This document shows, piece by piece, positions 1 through 5,485 of a stretch of DNA of 5,485 bases. A model generated the notes under the pieces. The model did no database searches, was not told the DNA's origin, and worked only from the letters and a program-made list of their open reading frames with translations. A program made the translations under genes and the position numbers. This stretch comes from a bacterium (Candidatus Ratteibacteria) CG_4_9_14_3_um_filter_41_21. GTDB taxonomy: Bacteria; Ratteibacteria; UBA8468. The stretch lies in contig PFWI01000024.1 of NCBI GenBank assembly GCA_002791075.1, positions 1 to 5,485 of the forward strand, in the 5' to 3' direction. Within the stretch, counting starts at the first letter, position 1. Each line of letters opens with the position of its first letter.

Positions 1-734
1 TAATCAGCCAGGGTCAAGATCAATTCTTCCAGGGGATACTTTTTGTTGACGGGCATAAGTTTACTCCGCAGTTCTTCGTCGGCCGCATTGAGGGAAACCG
101 ACAGTTCCACCTGCCGGCCGATGGTTTGAAAACGTTCTATCCCCGGTATAATTCCGCAGGTGGAGACGGTGATTTTACGGGCGCCGATAGATATGTCTTT
201 GGGGTCGTTGATAACGCTGATTGCCCTGACCAGATTATCATAATTATCAAAGGGTTCACCCATTCCCATAAAGACGACATTGGTTATTTTTTGATTACGT
301 TCAAAGCGAATAAAGAGCAGTTGATTTATAATTTCCGCAAGGGTAAGATTTCGGGTAAAGCCGTTTTGGCCACTGGCACAGAAGACACAGTTGTATTTAC
401 ATCCGACCTGCGTAGAAAGGCAGACGGTTGCTCTTTCCCGGTTCGGTATCAGAACGGTCTCAATGAGGTTGTCGTCGGACAAGCGGAAGAGAAACTTTTC
501 GGTCCCGTCGGCTGATTGCGCAATTTCCAGAACCTGTGGCCGGCTAATGTAGAAAATGGCATCCAGCCTTTCTTGAAGATTTTTGGGCAGGTTATGCATC
601 AGATTGAAATCGGATACGCCTTTTCGGTACAACCAGCCTAATATCTGTCTGGCACGGAAAGAAGGTTCTGAAATTTCAGCCAGCCGCTTTTCAAATTCCG
701 CTATCGTGAAGTTTTTGATATCCTGCTTTTCCAT
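1..734 (-). CDS. rlmN: 23S rRNA (adenine-2503-C2)-methyltransferase RlmN, 3' end cut by window edge
   Basis: Radical-SAM methyltransferase that, in its family, methylates C2 of A2503 in 23S rRNA (and of A37 in some tRNAs) in the cytoplasm, affecting decoding fidelity and peptidyl-transferase function. I translated 244 residues from the ATG at 734-732; the frame is still open at base 1. The E. coli protein is about 384 residues, so roughly a third is missing. The N-terminal accessory domain is at about residues 1-95 (note SFRARQILGWLY at 25-36). The [4Fe-4S] motif CKYNCVFC has cysteines 112, 116 and 119. Cys105, in TVCLSTQVGC, matches E. coli Cys118, one of the two catalytic cysteines; the partner (Cys355) lies beyond the window. 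GMGEP at 157-161 is the SAM-contacting motif. A GAGGGG ribosome site sits 10 bases before the ATG. It lies 110 bases downstream of the 798-residue gene, so it may be read through from it or have its own promoter. Every expected residue in the visible part is intact. The truncation is only the window edge. Confidence 0.96.
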   Translation of the reverse strand, partial: MEKQDIKNFTIAEFEKRLAEISEPSFRARQILGWLYRKGVSDFNLMHNLPKNLQERLDAIFYISRPQVLEIAQSADGTEKFLFRLSDDNLIETVLIPNRERATVCLSTQVGCKYNCVFCASGQNGFTRNLTLAEIINQLLFIRFERNQKITNVVFMGMGEPFDNYDNLVRAISVINDPKDISIGARKITVSTCGIIPGIERFQTIGRQVELSVSLNAADEELRSKLMPVNKKYPLEELILTLAD

Positions 735-744
735 AAGATTATTG

Positions 745-750
745 CCCCTC
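745..750 (-). promoter_or_regulatory. Ribosome binding site of rlmN
   Basis: On the minus strand this reads GAGGGG and ends 10 bases before the ATG at 734, a slightly long but workable Shine-Dalgarno spacing. It supports that ATG as the start. It lies in the G-rich flank of the adjacent hairpin (759-781), so the repeat-like sequence appears to supply the ribosome site. Confidence 0.5.
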
Positions 751-781
751 ACCCTGCACCCTCTCCCCATCGGGGAGAGGG
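751..781. repeat. C/G-rich hairpin resembling a dispersed intergenic repeat
   Basis: A perfect 10-bp inverted repeat: CCCTCTCCCC at 759-768 and GGGGAGAGGG at 772-781, with loop ATC, preceded by CACCCTGCA-type sequence. Similar CCCTCACCC...CCCTCTCCC hairpins are, as I recall, common dispersed intergenic repeats in many bacteria; that likeness is from memory and not checked. On the minus strand it falls in the rlmN leader, with the stem ending 9 bases before the GAGGGG ribosome site. No T-run follows the stem on the minus strand, so it does not look like an intrinsic terminator of the upstream gene. Confidence 0.6.
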
Positions 782-815
782 AAATTTCCAATTTTCTCTT
801 TCCTTGGAGAGAAAA
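780..815. repeat. Two further short dyads beside the hairpin
   Basis: GGAAATTTCC at 780-789 is a perfect 10-bp palindrome. TTTTCTCT at 792-799 pairs with AGAGAAAA at 808-815 across an 8-base loop. They abut the 759-781 hairpin, giving three dyads in about 57 bases between the membrane-protein gene and rlmN. They may form one mobile or regulatory element, or the second stem may help end the upstream transcript, although no clear T-tract follows it on the minus strand. Confidence 0.4.
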
Positions 816-830
816 CCTGTCCTATTGTGG

Positions 831-841
831 ATTATATTATA
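831..841 (-). promoter_or_regulatory. Possible -10 element for rlmN
   Basis: The minus strand reads TATAATATAAT, two overlapping perfect copies of the -10 consensus, just after the stop of the 798-residue gene and about 100 bases before the rlmN start. I found no convincing -35 hexamer at 16-18 bases; the nearest candidate, TTGCTA, is about 20 bases away. It could give rlmN its own promoter or be AT-rich chance sequence. Confidence 0.25.
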
Positions 842-844
842 CCT

Positions 845-3241
845 TTAGCCAAGTTTTAGGCTAGCAAAAGCAGAAGAAAGATAGAGGAAAATAGCCAGGA
901 TAATTGTTATCTGAAAGCCATAGGCCATCATTAAGATAACTGCGCCAATAGTAGCGATTACTGAAAAGCATCCATTTATTCCCCAACACCAGGGAATAAG
1001 GTTCTCATCTATTCTCCCGGCTCTTTCCAAACCCAAAGGAAAGGGGATACCCATAAAGAAAGATAAAGGAGCAAGAAGAAAGAGAGAAAGAAATATTTTA
1101 AAGATTAGAGGAAAGTTAAGAAAGTGGGAAAGGATCGGTTTAAGGGAGAGAAGATAAAAGATAGAGATTAAGATTATAGAGAAAACTGAGGTAATTATTC
1201 CTCCTTTGAGTTTTTTAGCATAGCAACTTCCCAGACCAGAAAAAATAAGGATACAGGTAAGGATAAAACCTGTAGCATAAAGGGGATGGGAAAGGAAGAG
1301 GACAAATTTTTGGATAAAAGCCATCTCTAAAAGCATAAAGGAAAAACCTAAAAGGGAAAAGTAGAGGAAAGAACCCCCCTTCTTTCTGGTTATTCTGAAT
1401 CTTTTTCTGCGGAGGAAGAGAGGTAAAAGAATTAGAAAAATAGAAGAGACCAACGCCTGACTTAAAGTAGCGATAAGGACGATATAGCCCCATTCCAAAA
1501 AAGGAATCCATTCTTTTCCGGCTGTTCTTAAAAGAAGCGGCAAAGATTTCCATTTAAAGAAGTGAAAGAAGTAGGGAGAATCATCAATAGGAGGAGATAT
1601 ATTGAAGGGATAAAATTTTAAAAAATTCTCTCTATCTTTTGAAATTATCTTTTGGGAGGCTTGAAAATAAGTCTCTTCCTTCAGAAGATTGTCTTCCTCT
1701 TTTATTCCTGGATAGAAGAGAGTTTCAAATAGTCTCTCCTTGCAGAACTCCTTTGTTTCTTCGATCTCTTTTTGGGTAAATTCTCCTTTCTTGGCTAAGA
1801 TGGTGGCGGTTCTTAAACCACGGATAAAGATGATGCTTTTTTCTCCTTTTAAACCCGACCTTGCTAAGGCTTCAGATAGAAGATAGAGAATCTTAAGGTT
1901 GTCCCGGGGCGGTTCCTTGAGCCAGGAAGTAATCGATAATATTCCTCCTGGTTTTAGCCTCTGGATATATTTTTGGAAGGCTTCTAAGGTATAAAGATAA
2001 GTTTCATTGAGGCTGTAAAGACCGCTACTGGCAGCAGTAAAAGAACCGAGCAGAGAAAGAGAAATCAGGTCATACTCTTTCTCGGCCTTTTCCAGATAGC
2101 CTCTGGCTTCAGCAATTATTGGTTTTACGTCTTCTCTTTGATAAAGAGAACCGGAAAAGTTCCGGTAATCGTCTTTCAGAATACTGACGATCTGTGGGTT
2201 GAGTTCTAAAGCAGTAATCTCTTTTGCCTTATGATAAATTCCGTTCAAAACCTCTGTTCCACCGCCTACTCCAATGATGAGGAGAGTTGGCTTAGCTAAA
2301 AGGTAATAAGGAAGAGCTGAGGTGAGATAATTAACAAAAGAGATTTTAGAGGTATCTCCATCAAAGCGGCTAATTGGACCAACCTCTTCACCATCAAGAA
2401 AGAGGAGTGCCTGAGCAGGAAGGTCTTCCTGAAAATTTAAAGAGAGGCCGGCAGCCTCCCGAATAAAAGGGCTTTCTACTACCTCGACAATTCCTAAGGG
2501 AGAAAACTTTCTTAAAGTAATTCTGGAAGAAGGAAGGTTTAAGGTTCTGCTTATCCCTTTATACTCTGAAGGAAGAAGAGAGATTTGAATGAATGGAGAA
2601 AGACCAGCAAAAAGGAAGGTAAGGAGAAAGAAAAGAGTTAAAGCAAGGAAGGTTTTCCTTCTTCGTCTCATCCACAAGTTTGCTTCACAAATGGAGCAAC
2701 TACAAAAAGGAAGTAAAGCGGCAAAAAAGCCTAAAGAGGAGATCAAGAAAATACCCCTTTCTAAAGGAAGGATAAAGGAGATAAAGATAATTAATAACGC
2801 TCCAAATCCAGAGCCCAAAAGGTTGGCTCCGTAAACCTTATTGGTCCTCTCTTTGAATCTTGTCAGAGCCAGTCCGATGGAGAGTGCACCAGCGAAGAAA
2901 GGAATGAGCAAAAGGAGATAGACCAAGAGAAGGTAGAGGTATTGCTTTCCATACCAGACCAAAAGAAAGGGAGAGAAAGGAATCTTCTGAATAAGAATTA
3001 GAGAAGAGAGAGTGGTTAGACCAAAGAGGAAATTGGAAAGAAAGAAGGAAAGAGGAAATTTTCTCAAAAGTCCTTCTTTAAAGATAGAGATAAAAGCACC
3101 GCTTACTCCGAAGCCTAAGAGCCCAACACTGATTGCCATATAGCCGAAGTGGTGCCAGAGGATATAAGAAAAGACCCTCATCAGGTAAATCTCGTAGGAA
3201 ATTATTCCAGCAGAAATGGAGAATACCGAAAATAAAAACAT
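845..3241 (-). CDS. Polytopic membrane protein with central spermidine-synthase-like (SAM-fold) domain
   Basis: 798 residues in three parts. An N-terminal block has about seven hydrophobic helices (near 3-22, 34-54, 64-85, 100-126, 138-158, 163-185, 197-217). A soluble region (about 220-580) resembles spermidine synthase. A C-terminal block has about seven more helices (584-610, 625-647, 652-674, 681-699, 709-735, 752-773, 776-794). Spermidine-synthase-like signs are LFLDG at 280-284, the nucleotide-binding glycine motif GVGGG at 324-328, the acidic strand end ALELN at 344-348, and the post-motif LKPGGILSITSW at 429-440. Where aminopropyltransferases carry the catalytic Asp after the YDxI strand, this protein has Ser396. 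I therefore do not assign spermidine synthesis; substrate and reaction are unknown. PIDDSPYFF at 551-559 and GIPFPLGLE at 731-739 are motifs I associate with this 'fused transporter-like/spermidine synthase' family. The start is 22 bases after the pcm stop, with no obvious Shine-Dalgarno, so coupled translation is likely. Positive loops at 55-61, 128-135, 191-196, 611-621 and 676-679 suggest that the soluble domain faces outward. Confidence 0.85.
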   Translation of the reverse strand: MFLFSVFSISAGIISYEIYLMRVFSYILWHHFGYMAISVGLLGFGVSGAFISIFKEGLLRKFPLSFFLSNFLFGLTTLSSLILIQKIPFSPFLLVWYGKQYLYLLLVYLLLLIPFFAGALSIGLALTRFKERTNKVYGANLLGSGFGALLIIFISFILPLERGIFLISSLGFFAALLPFCSCSICEANLWMRRRRKTFLALTLFFLLTFLFAGLSPFIQISLLPSEYKGISRTLNLPSSRITLRKFSPLGIVEVVESPFIREAAGLSLNFQEDLPAQALLFLDGEEVGPISRFDGDTSKISFVNYLTSALPYYLLAKPTLLIIGVGGGTEVLNGIYHKAKEITALELNPQIVSILKDDYRNFSGSLYQREDVKPIIAEARGYLEKAEKEYDLISLSLLGSFTAASSGLYSLNETYLYTLEAFQKYIQRLKPGGILSITSWLKEPPRDNLKILYLLSEALARSGLKGEKSIIFIRGLRTATILAKKGEFTQKEIEETKEFCKERLFETLFYPGIKEEDNLLKEETYFQASQKIISKDRENFLKFYPFNISPPIDDSPYFFHFFKWKSLPLLLRTAGKEWIPFLEWGYIVLIATLSQALVSSIFLILLPLFLRRKRFRITRKKGGSFLYFSLLGFSFMLLEMAFIQKFVLFLSHPLYATGFILTCILIFSGLGSCYAKKLKGGIITSVFSIILISIFYLLSLKPILSHFLNFPLIFKIFLSLFLLAPLSFFMGIPFPLGLERAGRIDENLIPWCWGINGCFSVIATIGAVILMMAYGFQITIILAIFLYLSSAFASLKLG

Positions 3242-3263
3242 TTTAGTAAAGCAAGATATGCTA

Positions 3264-4049
3264 TTACCTTACAAAGGGAACAAACCTTACCGGAAGGATA
3301 TTTTTTGTCTTAAGATTGCCTTCTTGATCCTTTTCTATCAGAATAAGGTTTTGGGTTAAGAAAGGGTCGCCCACCGGAATGCACATCTTTCCACCTTTCT
3401 TTAATTGCCGGATTAAAGAAGGAGGAATATGGGTAGCGGCTGCGGTAACCATAATCCCATCAAAAGGAGCATACTCCTCCCATCCATAATAACCATCGCC
3501 AATCCTACATCTTATCGACTGATAACCTAAATCTTTCAGCCTCTTTTTAGCACTTTCTCCCAACTCTTCAATTATTTCTATCGTATATACCTCTTGGGTA
3601 ATCTCGGAAAGGATGGCGGCCTGATAACCTGAACCGCTTCCTATTTCCAAAACTTTATTCCCCTGTTTTAGATTAAGAAGTTCGGTCATTAGAGCCACAA
3701 TATAAGGTTGAGAGATGGTCTGTCCGTAGCCAATCGGTAAAGGTCGATCGGCATAAGCCAGAGATTGCAGTTCTTCAGAGACAAAGAGATGGCGGGGAAC
3801 ATTTCTCAATGCCTGCAAAACGCTCTTCTCTTTTATTCCTCTTTTCTCAATTTGTTCAGAAACCATGTTTTCTCTCTGTCGTTTAAAATTATCCAGGGCA
3901 AACAGGGTAACTAAATTGGAAAGAGACAAGGAGAATAGAGCCAGAACAATAAGATTCAAAGATAACCAAACTTTGCCGGGTGAATTCTGCTTTGCACTAT
4001 TCGCTCGTGCCGAAGCCTTTGCCGAAAGACTTGAATTATTCTTCGTCAT
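3264..4049 (-). CDS. pcm: Protein-L-isoaspartate O-methyltransferase with N-terminal membrane anchor
   Basis: Family members transfer a methyl group from SAM to L-isoaspartyl residues in aged proteins, starting their repair. Visible family features: MVSEQIEKRGI at 62-72, VPRHLFV at 84-90, the active-site segment GYGQTISQP at 107-115 (Thr111, Ser113), SAM motif I LEIGSGSGY at 134-142, acidic strand end IE at 157-158, GDG at 184-186, LKKGGKMCIPVG at 216-227 and the typical C-terminal VRFVPF. The 261 residues exceed the roughly 208 of E. coli Pcm because of about 60 extra N-terminal residues: a Ser/Ala/Lys-rich stretch (5-26), then a hydrophobic helix (about 27-52), then KRQRE. This looks like a signal anchor or uncleaved signal peptide, so the enzyme may be membrane-bound or extracytoplasmic. 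ATG 4049 has only AGAAAG directly before it. An alternative ATG at 3866 (Met62, with GAGAG upstream) would give a 200-residue soluble enzyme of normal length. I prefer the long form because the helix is intact and in frame. The membrane protein follows 22 bases later. Confidence 0.93.
   Translation of the reverse strand: MTKNNSSLSAKASARANSAKQNSPGKVWLSLNLIVLALFSLSLSNLVTLFALDNFKRQRENMVSEQIEKRGIKEKSVLQALRNVPRHLFVSEELQSLAYADRPLPIGYGQTISQPYIVALMTELLNLKQGNKVLEIGSGSGYQAAILSEITQEVYTIEIIEELGESAKKRLKDLGYQSIRCRIGDGYYGWEEYAPFDGIMVTAAATHIPPSLIRQLKKGGKMCIPVGDPFLTQNLILIEKDQEGNLKTKNILPVRFVPFVR
4003..4026 (-). repeat. 12-bp imperfect tandem repeat inside the pcm 5' end
   Basis: On the minus strand TTCGGCAAAGGC is followed directly by TTCGGCACGAGC, matching at 9 of 12 positions. 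The frame is kept and the repeat encodes part of the Ala/Ser/Lys/Arg-rich stretch ahead of the hydrophobic helix. It could be slippage or a remnant of an inserted short repeat element. Confidence 0.4.
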
Positions 4050-4052
4050 CTT

Positions 4053-4081
4053 TCTATATAAATCTTTGTATGGAATTTCAA
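4053..4081 (-). promoter_or_regulatory. Possible sigma-70-type promoter for pcm
   Basis: Minus strand TTGAAA (4081-4076; five of six matches to TTGACA) is followed after 17 bases by TATAGA (4058-4053), or after 15 bases by the overlapping TATATA (4060-4055). With either -10, transcription would start at or within a few bases of the pcm ATG at 4049. That means a leaderless mRNA for the long form, or use of the inner ATG at 3866. It would also serve the membrane-protein gene downstream. The sequence match is fair but unproven. Confidence 0.35.
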
Positions 4082-4133
4082 AGTTGCAGCGACCAACTAC
4101 TTAAGGGAAAATGGAAAACAGAGGGGAAAAGGG

Positions 4134-4179
4134 AAAAATACCCCGTCTCTTCGGGACACCCCTTTTGAGAAAAAAGGGG
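4134..4179 (-). terminator. Possible terminator after the HD-GYP gene (tandem hairpins)
   Basis: On the minus strand an 8-bp perfect stem is met first: CCCCTTTT / AAAAGGGG, occupying 4159-4166 and 4172-4179 with a 5-base loop. A second, short CCCG/CGGG stem follows (4142-4145 and 4152-4155, 6-base loop) and leads into GTATTTTT ending at 4134. The T-run after a GC stem suits rho-independent termination, but the second stem has only 4 strong pairs. It lies 66 or more bases past the HD-GYP stop, separating that gene from pcm. Confidence 0.35.
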
Positions 4180-4207
4180 AATGAAATATTAATTAATCTT
4201 TTCCTCC

Positions 4208-4253
4208 AATACTACTAGGCGGATTCGCTTGATTCGCCAGTATTCTAGGCGAA
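4208..4253. repeat. Inverted-repeat cluster at the HD-GYP stop codon
   Basis: AATACT (4208-4213) and AGTATT (4239-4244) enclose GGCGGAT (4218-4224) and ATTCGCC (4232-4238), which pair with one G-T wobble around a 7-base loop. A third arm, GGCGAA at 4248-4253, overlaps the end of the HD-GYP coding sequence and can pair with TTCGCC at 4233-4238 across the TAG stop (4245-4247). The minus-strand transcript could therefore form two competing stem-loops just at the gene end. No T-run follows, so this is not a simple terminator; mRNA 3'-end protection or a short dispersed repeat are options. Confidence 0.4.
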
Positions 4254-5485
4254 CTTTCCCATCTTTCCCCCTTTTTCCTTGTTGTTAATTTGCTTTTCGA
4301 TTTGCCGGTTGTAATAGCGATTAAACCCTGTTATTGCCTTCCTTTGTTCTGCAGATAAAGAGGAATTTTCCTTTTTCAACATCTCCAGGAACTGGCTTGT
4401 CTTATAGTTGGATAACAATTTAAGGTCTTCTTCTTTAAAGTGACTTACCACATCGGATTTAATTATCTTAATCAGTTTATTTAACGGGATTTTCATAAAT
4501 CCTTCCACGCAAACCGGATCAAAATGGGTACCGGTTCCTTCCTTTATTAGAGATAAAGCTTGTTTGATGGGCATTGCGTCCCGGTAATGACGTCTGCTGG
4601 TAATGGCATCGAAAACATCAGCGATGGCCATAATCCGACTCAAATAGGGAATATCTTCCCCTTTAAGATTCTCCGGATATCCTTCTCCGTCAACCCTTTC
4701 ATGATGGCTGCTTGCTACTTGAGGAATTTCCTTAAGGTGTCGTTGAAAATTGGCCCTTTCTAAAATTTTTCTGGTGAGAGCAGCATGAGTTTGGATATGC
4801 TTGTATTCTTGCTTGCTTAAACGTCCCGGCTTGGTAAGCACCGCTTCCTGCACTCCAATTTTACCTAAATCATGGAGGATAGAAGCATATTTTAGCAATT
4901 CTAATTTCTCTTTCCCAATTCCTAATTGTTTGGCAATAGCCAGAGAATATTCGGTAACCCGGCGGGAATGACCGGCGGTCATTGGATCCCGGGCATCGAT
5001 AGTGGCAGCCAAAGTCCAGACAAAACTGTCAAAACTCTCTTTTAAATTTTCATAAAGTTGGCTATTTTCTATTGCTGCGGCGGCCTGGGAGGAAAATATT
5101 TGTAACAAATTCCGGTCTGGCGGGGTGAAAAGTCCCCCTCTTTTGTTTAATACCTGGAAGACACCAATTACTTCTCCCAGATGGTTCTTCATCGGCAGGC
5201 AAAGAACAGTTCGGGTTCTGAAATCGGTTTTCTTATCCAGCTCTGGATTGAAACGAGGATTAGCGTAAGCATCACGTACATTCACCACCTTTCCCGTAGT
5301 GGCTACATAGCCAGCCAAACCCTTATCAAGCGTAAGATTAAACTTCTTACCGCCCATTCCGTGAGCTACTTTGCTCCATAATAGCTGTTTTTCCTTATCC
5401 AGCAAAAACAAACTACATCTTTCTGCCCGAAGTAACTCCCTTGTTTTATCAGCAATAAGTTCCAATAAACTTTCTGTGTTGAGAT
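4245..5485 (-). CDS. GAF + HD-GYP domain protein, probable cyclic-di-GMP phosphodiesterase; 5' end cut by window edge
   Basis: HD-GYP proteins hydrolyse cyclic-di-GMP (some act on cGAMP), and GAF domains sense small ligands or mediate dimerisation. The frame has no stop up to the right edge. A TTG at 5465 could be read as a start, but the codons before it (LNTESL) continue a typical GAF helix, so the true start lies outside. Numbered from that TTG, GAF covers about 1-138 (CSLFLLD at 17-23, KGLAGYVATTG at 48-58, FQVLNKRGG at 103-111). A linker helix follows to about 150, and HD-GYP spans about 152-325. The metal-binding and signature residues are intact: HDLGKIG (198-204), H227, HHERVDGEGYP (254-264) and ADVFDAITSRR (282-292). 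No transmembrane segment is visible in this part. An extra, charged tail of about 75 residues follows the catalytic domain and ends GGKMGKFA. Substrate specificity cannot be told from the motif alone. It is separated from pcm by 195 bases and probable hairpins, so a functional link is not implied. Confidence 0.94.
   Translation of the reverse strand, partial: LNTESLLELIADKTRELLRAERCSLFLLDKEKQLLWSKVAHGMGGKKFNLTLDKGLAGYVATTGKVVNVRDAYANPRFNPELDKKTDFRTRTVLCLPMKNHLGEVIGVFQVLNKRGGLFTPPDRNLLQIFSSQAAAAIENSQLYENLKESFDSFVWTLAATIDARDPMTAGHSRRVTEYSLAIAKQLGIGKEKLELLKYASILHDLGKIGVQEAVLTKPGRLSKQEYKHIQTHAALTRKILERANFQRHLKEIPQVASSHHERVDGEGYPENLKGEDIPYLSRIMAIADVFDAITSRRHYRDAMPIKQALSLIKEGTGTHFDPVCVEGFMKIPLNKLIKIIKSDVVSHFKEEDLKLLSNYKTSQFLEMLKKENSSLSAEQRKAITGFNRYYNRQIEKQINNKEKGGKMGKFA

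Noticed and set aside
126..515. Plus-strand open frame of 129 codons
   Set aside because: It is antisense to rlmN, whose minus-strand frame has the iron-sulfur and GMGEP motifs; the plus-strand product shows no family signal.
759..781. The 10-bp hairpin as an intrinsic terminator for the membrane-protein gene
   Set aside because: On the minus strand the stem is followed by TGCAGGGTGAGGGG, with no T-run.
1..844. Possible compositional break between rlmN (rows counted at about 37-55% G+C) and the membrane-protein gene (about 33-35%), as a sign of transfer
   Set aside because: A pcm row also reaches about 52%, and the low value in the membrane protein is explained by hydrophobic codons; a handful of hand-counted rows is too little evidence.
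583..864. Plus-strand open frame of 93 codons
   Set aside because: It spans the start of rlmN, the hairpin cluster and the end of the membrane-protein gene; there is no plausible ribosome site and no recognisable product.
2589..2834. Plus-strand frame encoding a Lys/Arg-rich basic peptide, resembling a small ribosomal or DNA-binding protein
   Set aside because: The basic composition is simply the complement of Phe/Leu-rich membrane-helix codons on the minus strand; the reading frame carries no motif of its own.
1000..3100. Striking purine richness of the plus strand, considered as a possible structural or replication signal
   Set aside because: It follows from the minus-strand gene encoding many Phe, Leu, Ile and Ser codons (pyrimidine-rich) in membrane helices.
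4190..4206. GGAGG on the minus strand in the pcm-HD-GYP gap, suggesting a small gene
   Set aside because: The following bases give only an ATT-AAT-TAA reading and no ATG, GTG or TTG start at a usable distance with an open frame.

Overview
All recognisable genes lie on the minus strand. In transcription order (right to left) they are: a GAF + HD-GYP signalling protein cut by the right edge, a protein-L-isoaspartate O-methyltransferase (pcm) with an N-terminal membrane anchor, a 798-residue polytopic membrane protein carrying a spermidine-synthase-like Rossmann domain, and rlmN cut by the left edge. The plus-strand open frames are antisense shadows. There are no tRNA or rRNA genes, CRISPR arrays or transposases.

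The organism is a bacterium (RlmN and HD-GYP are bacterial families). Base composition is moderate to low in G+C: single rows counted by hand ran from about 33% to 55%. The combination of a multi-membrane spermidine-synthase-like protein, an anchored Pcm and GAF/HD-GYP signalling would suit an uncultivated environmental lineage. Nothing here fixes the phylum and I do not name one.

Layout: 1-734 is rlmN without its 3' end. 735-844 is a 110-base gap dense in inverted repeats, including a perfect 10-bp-stem hairpin. 845-3241 is the large membrane protein, 22 bases downstream of pcm (3264-4049), so these two probably share a transcript. 4050-4244 is a 195-base gap with hairpins, a possible terminator for the HD-GYP gene and a possible promoter for pcm. 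4245-5485 is the HD-GYP gene, open to the right edge. No gene-free stretch exceeds 300 bases.

The part most worth pursuing is the pcm/798-residue pair. Read by the positive-inside rule, both proteins appear to place an S-adenosylmethionine-type Rossmann domain on the extracytoplasmic side of the membrane. In the large protein the usual aminopropyltransferase aspartate is also replaced by serine. This is a hand-made topology inference, not a demonstrated system. RlmN and the HD-GYP protein look ordinary.
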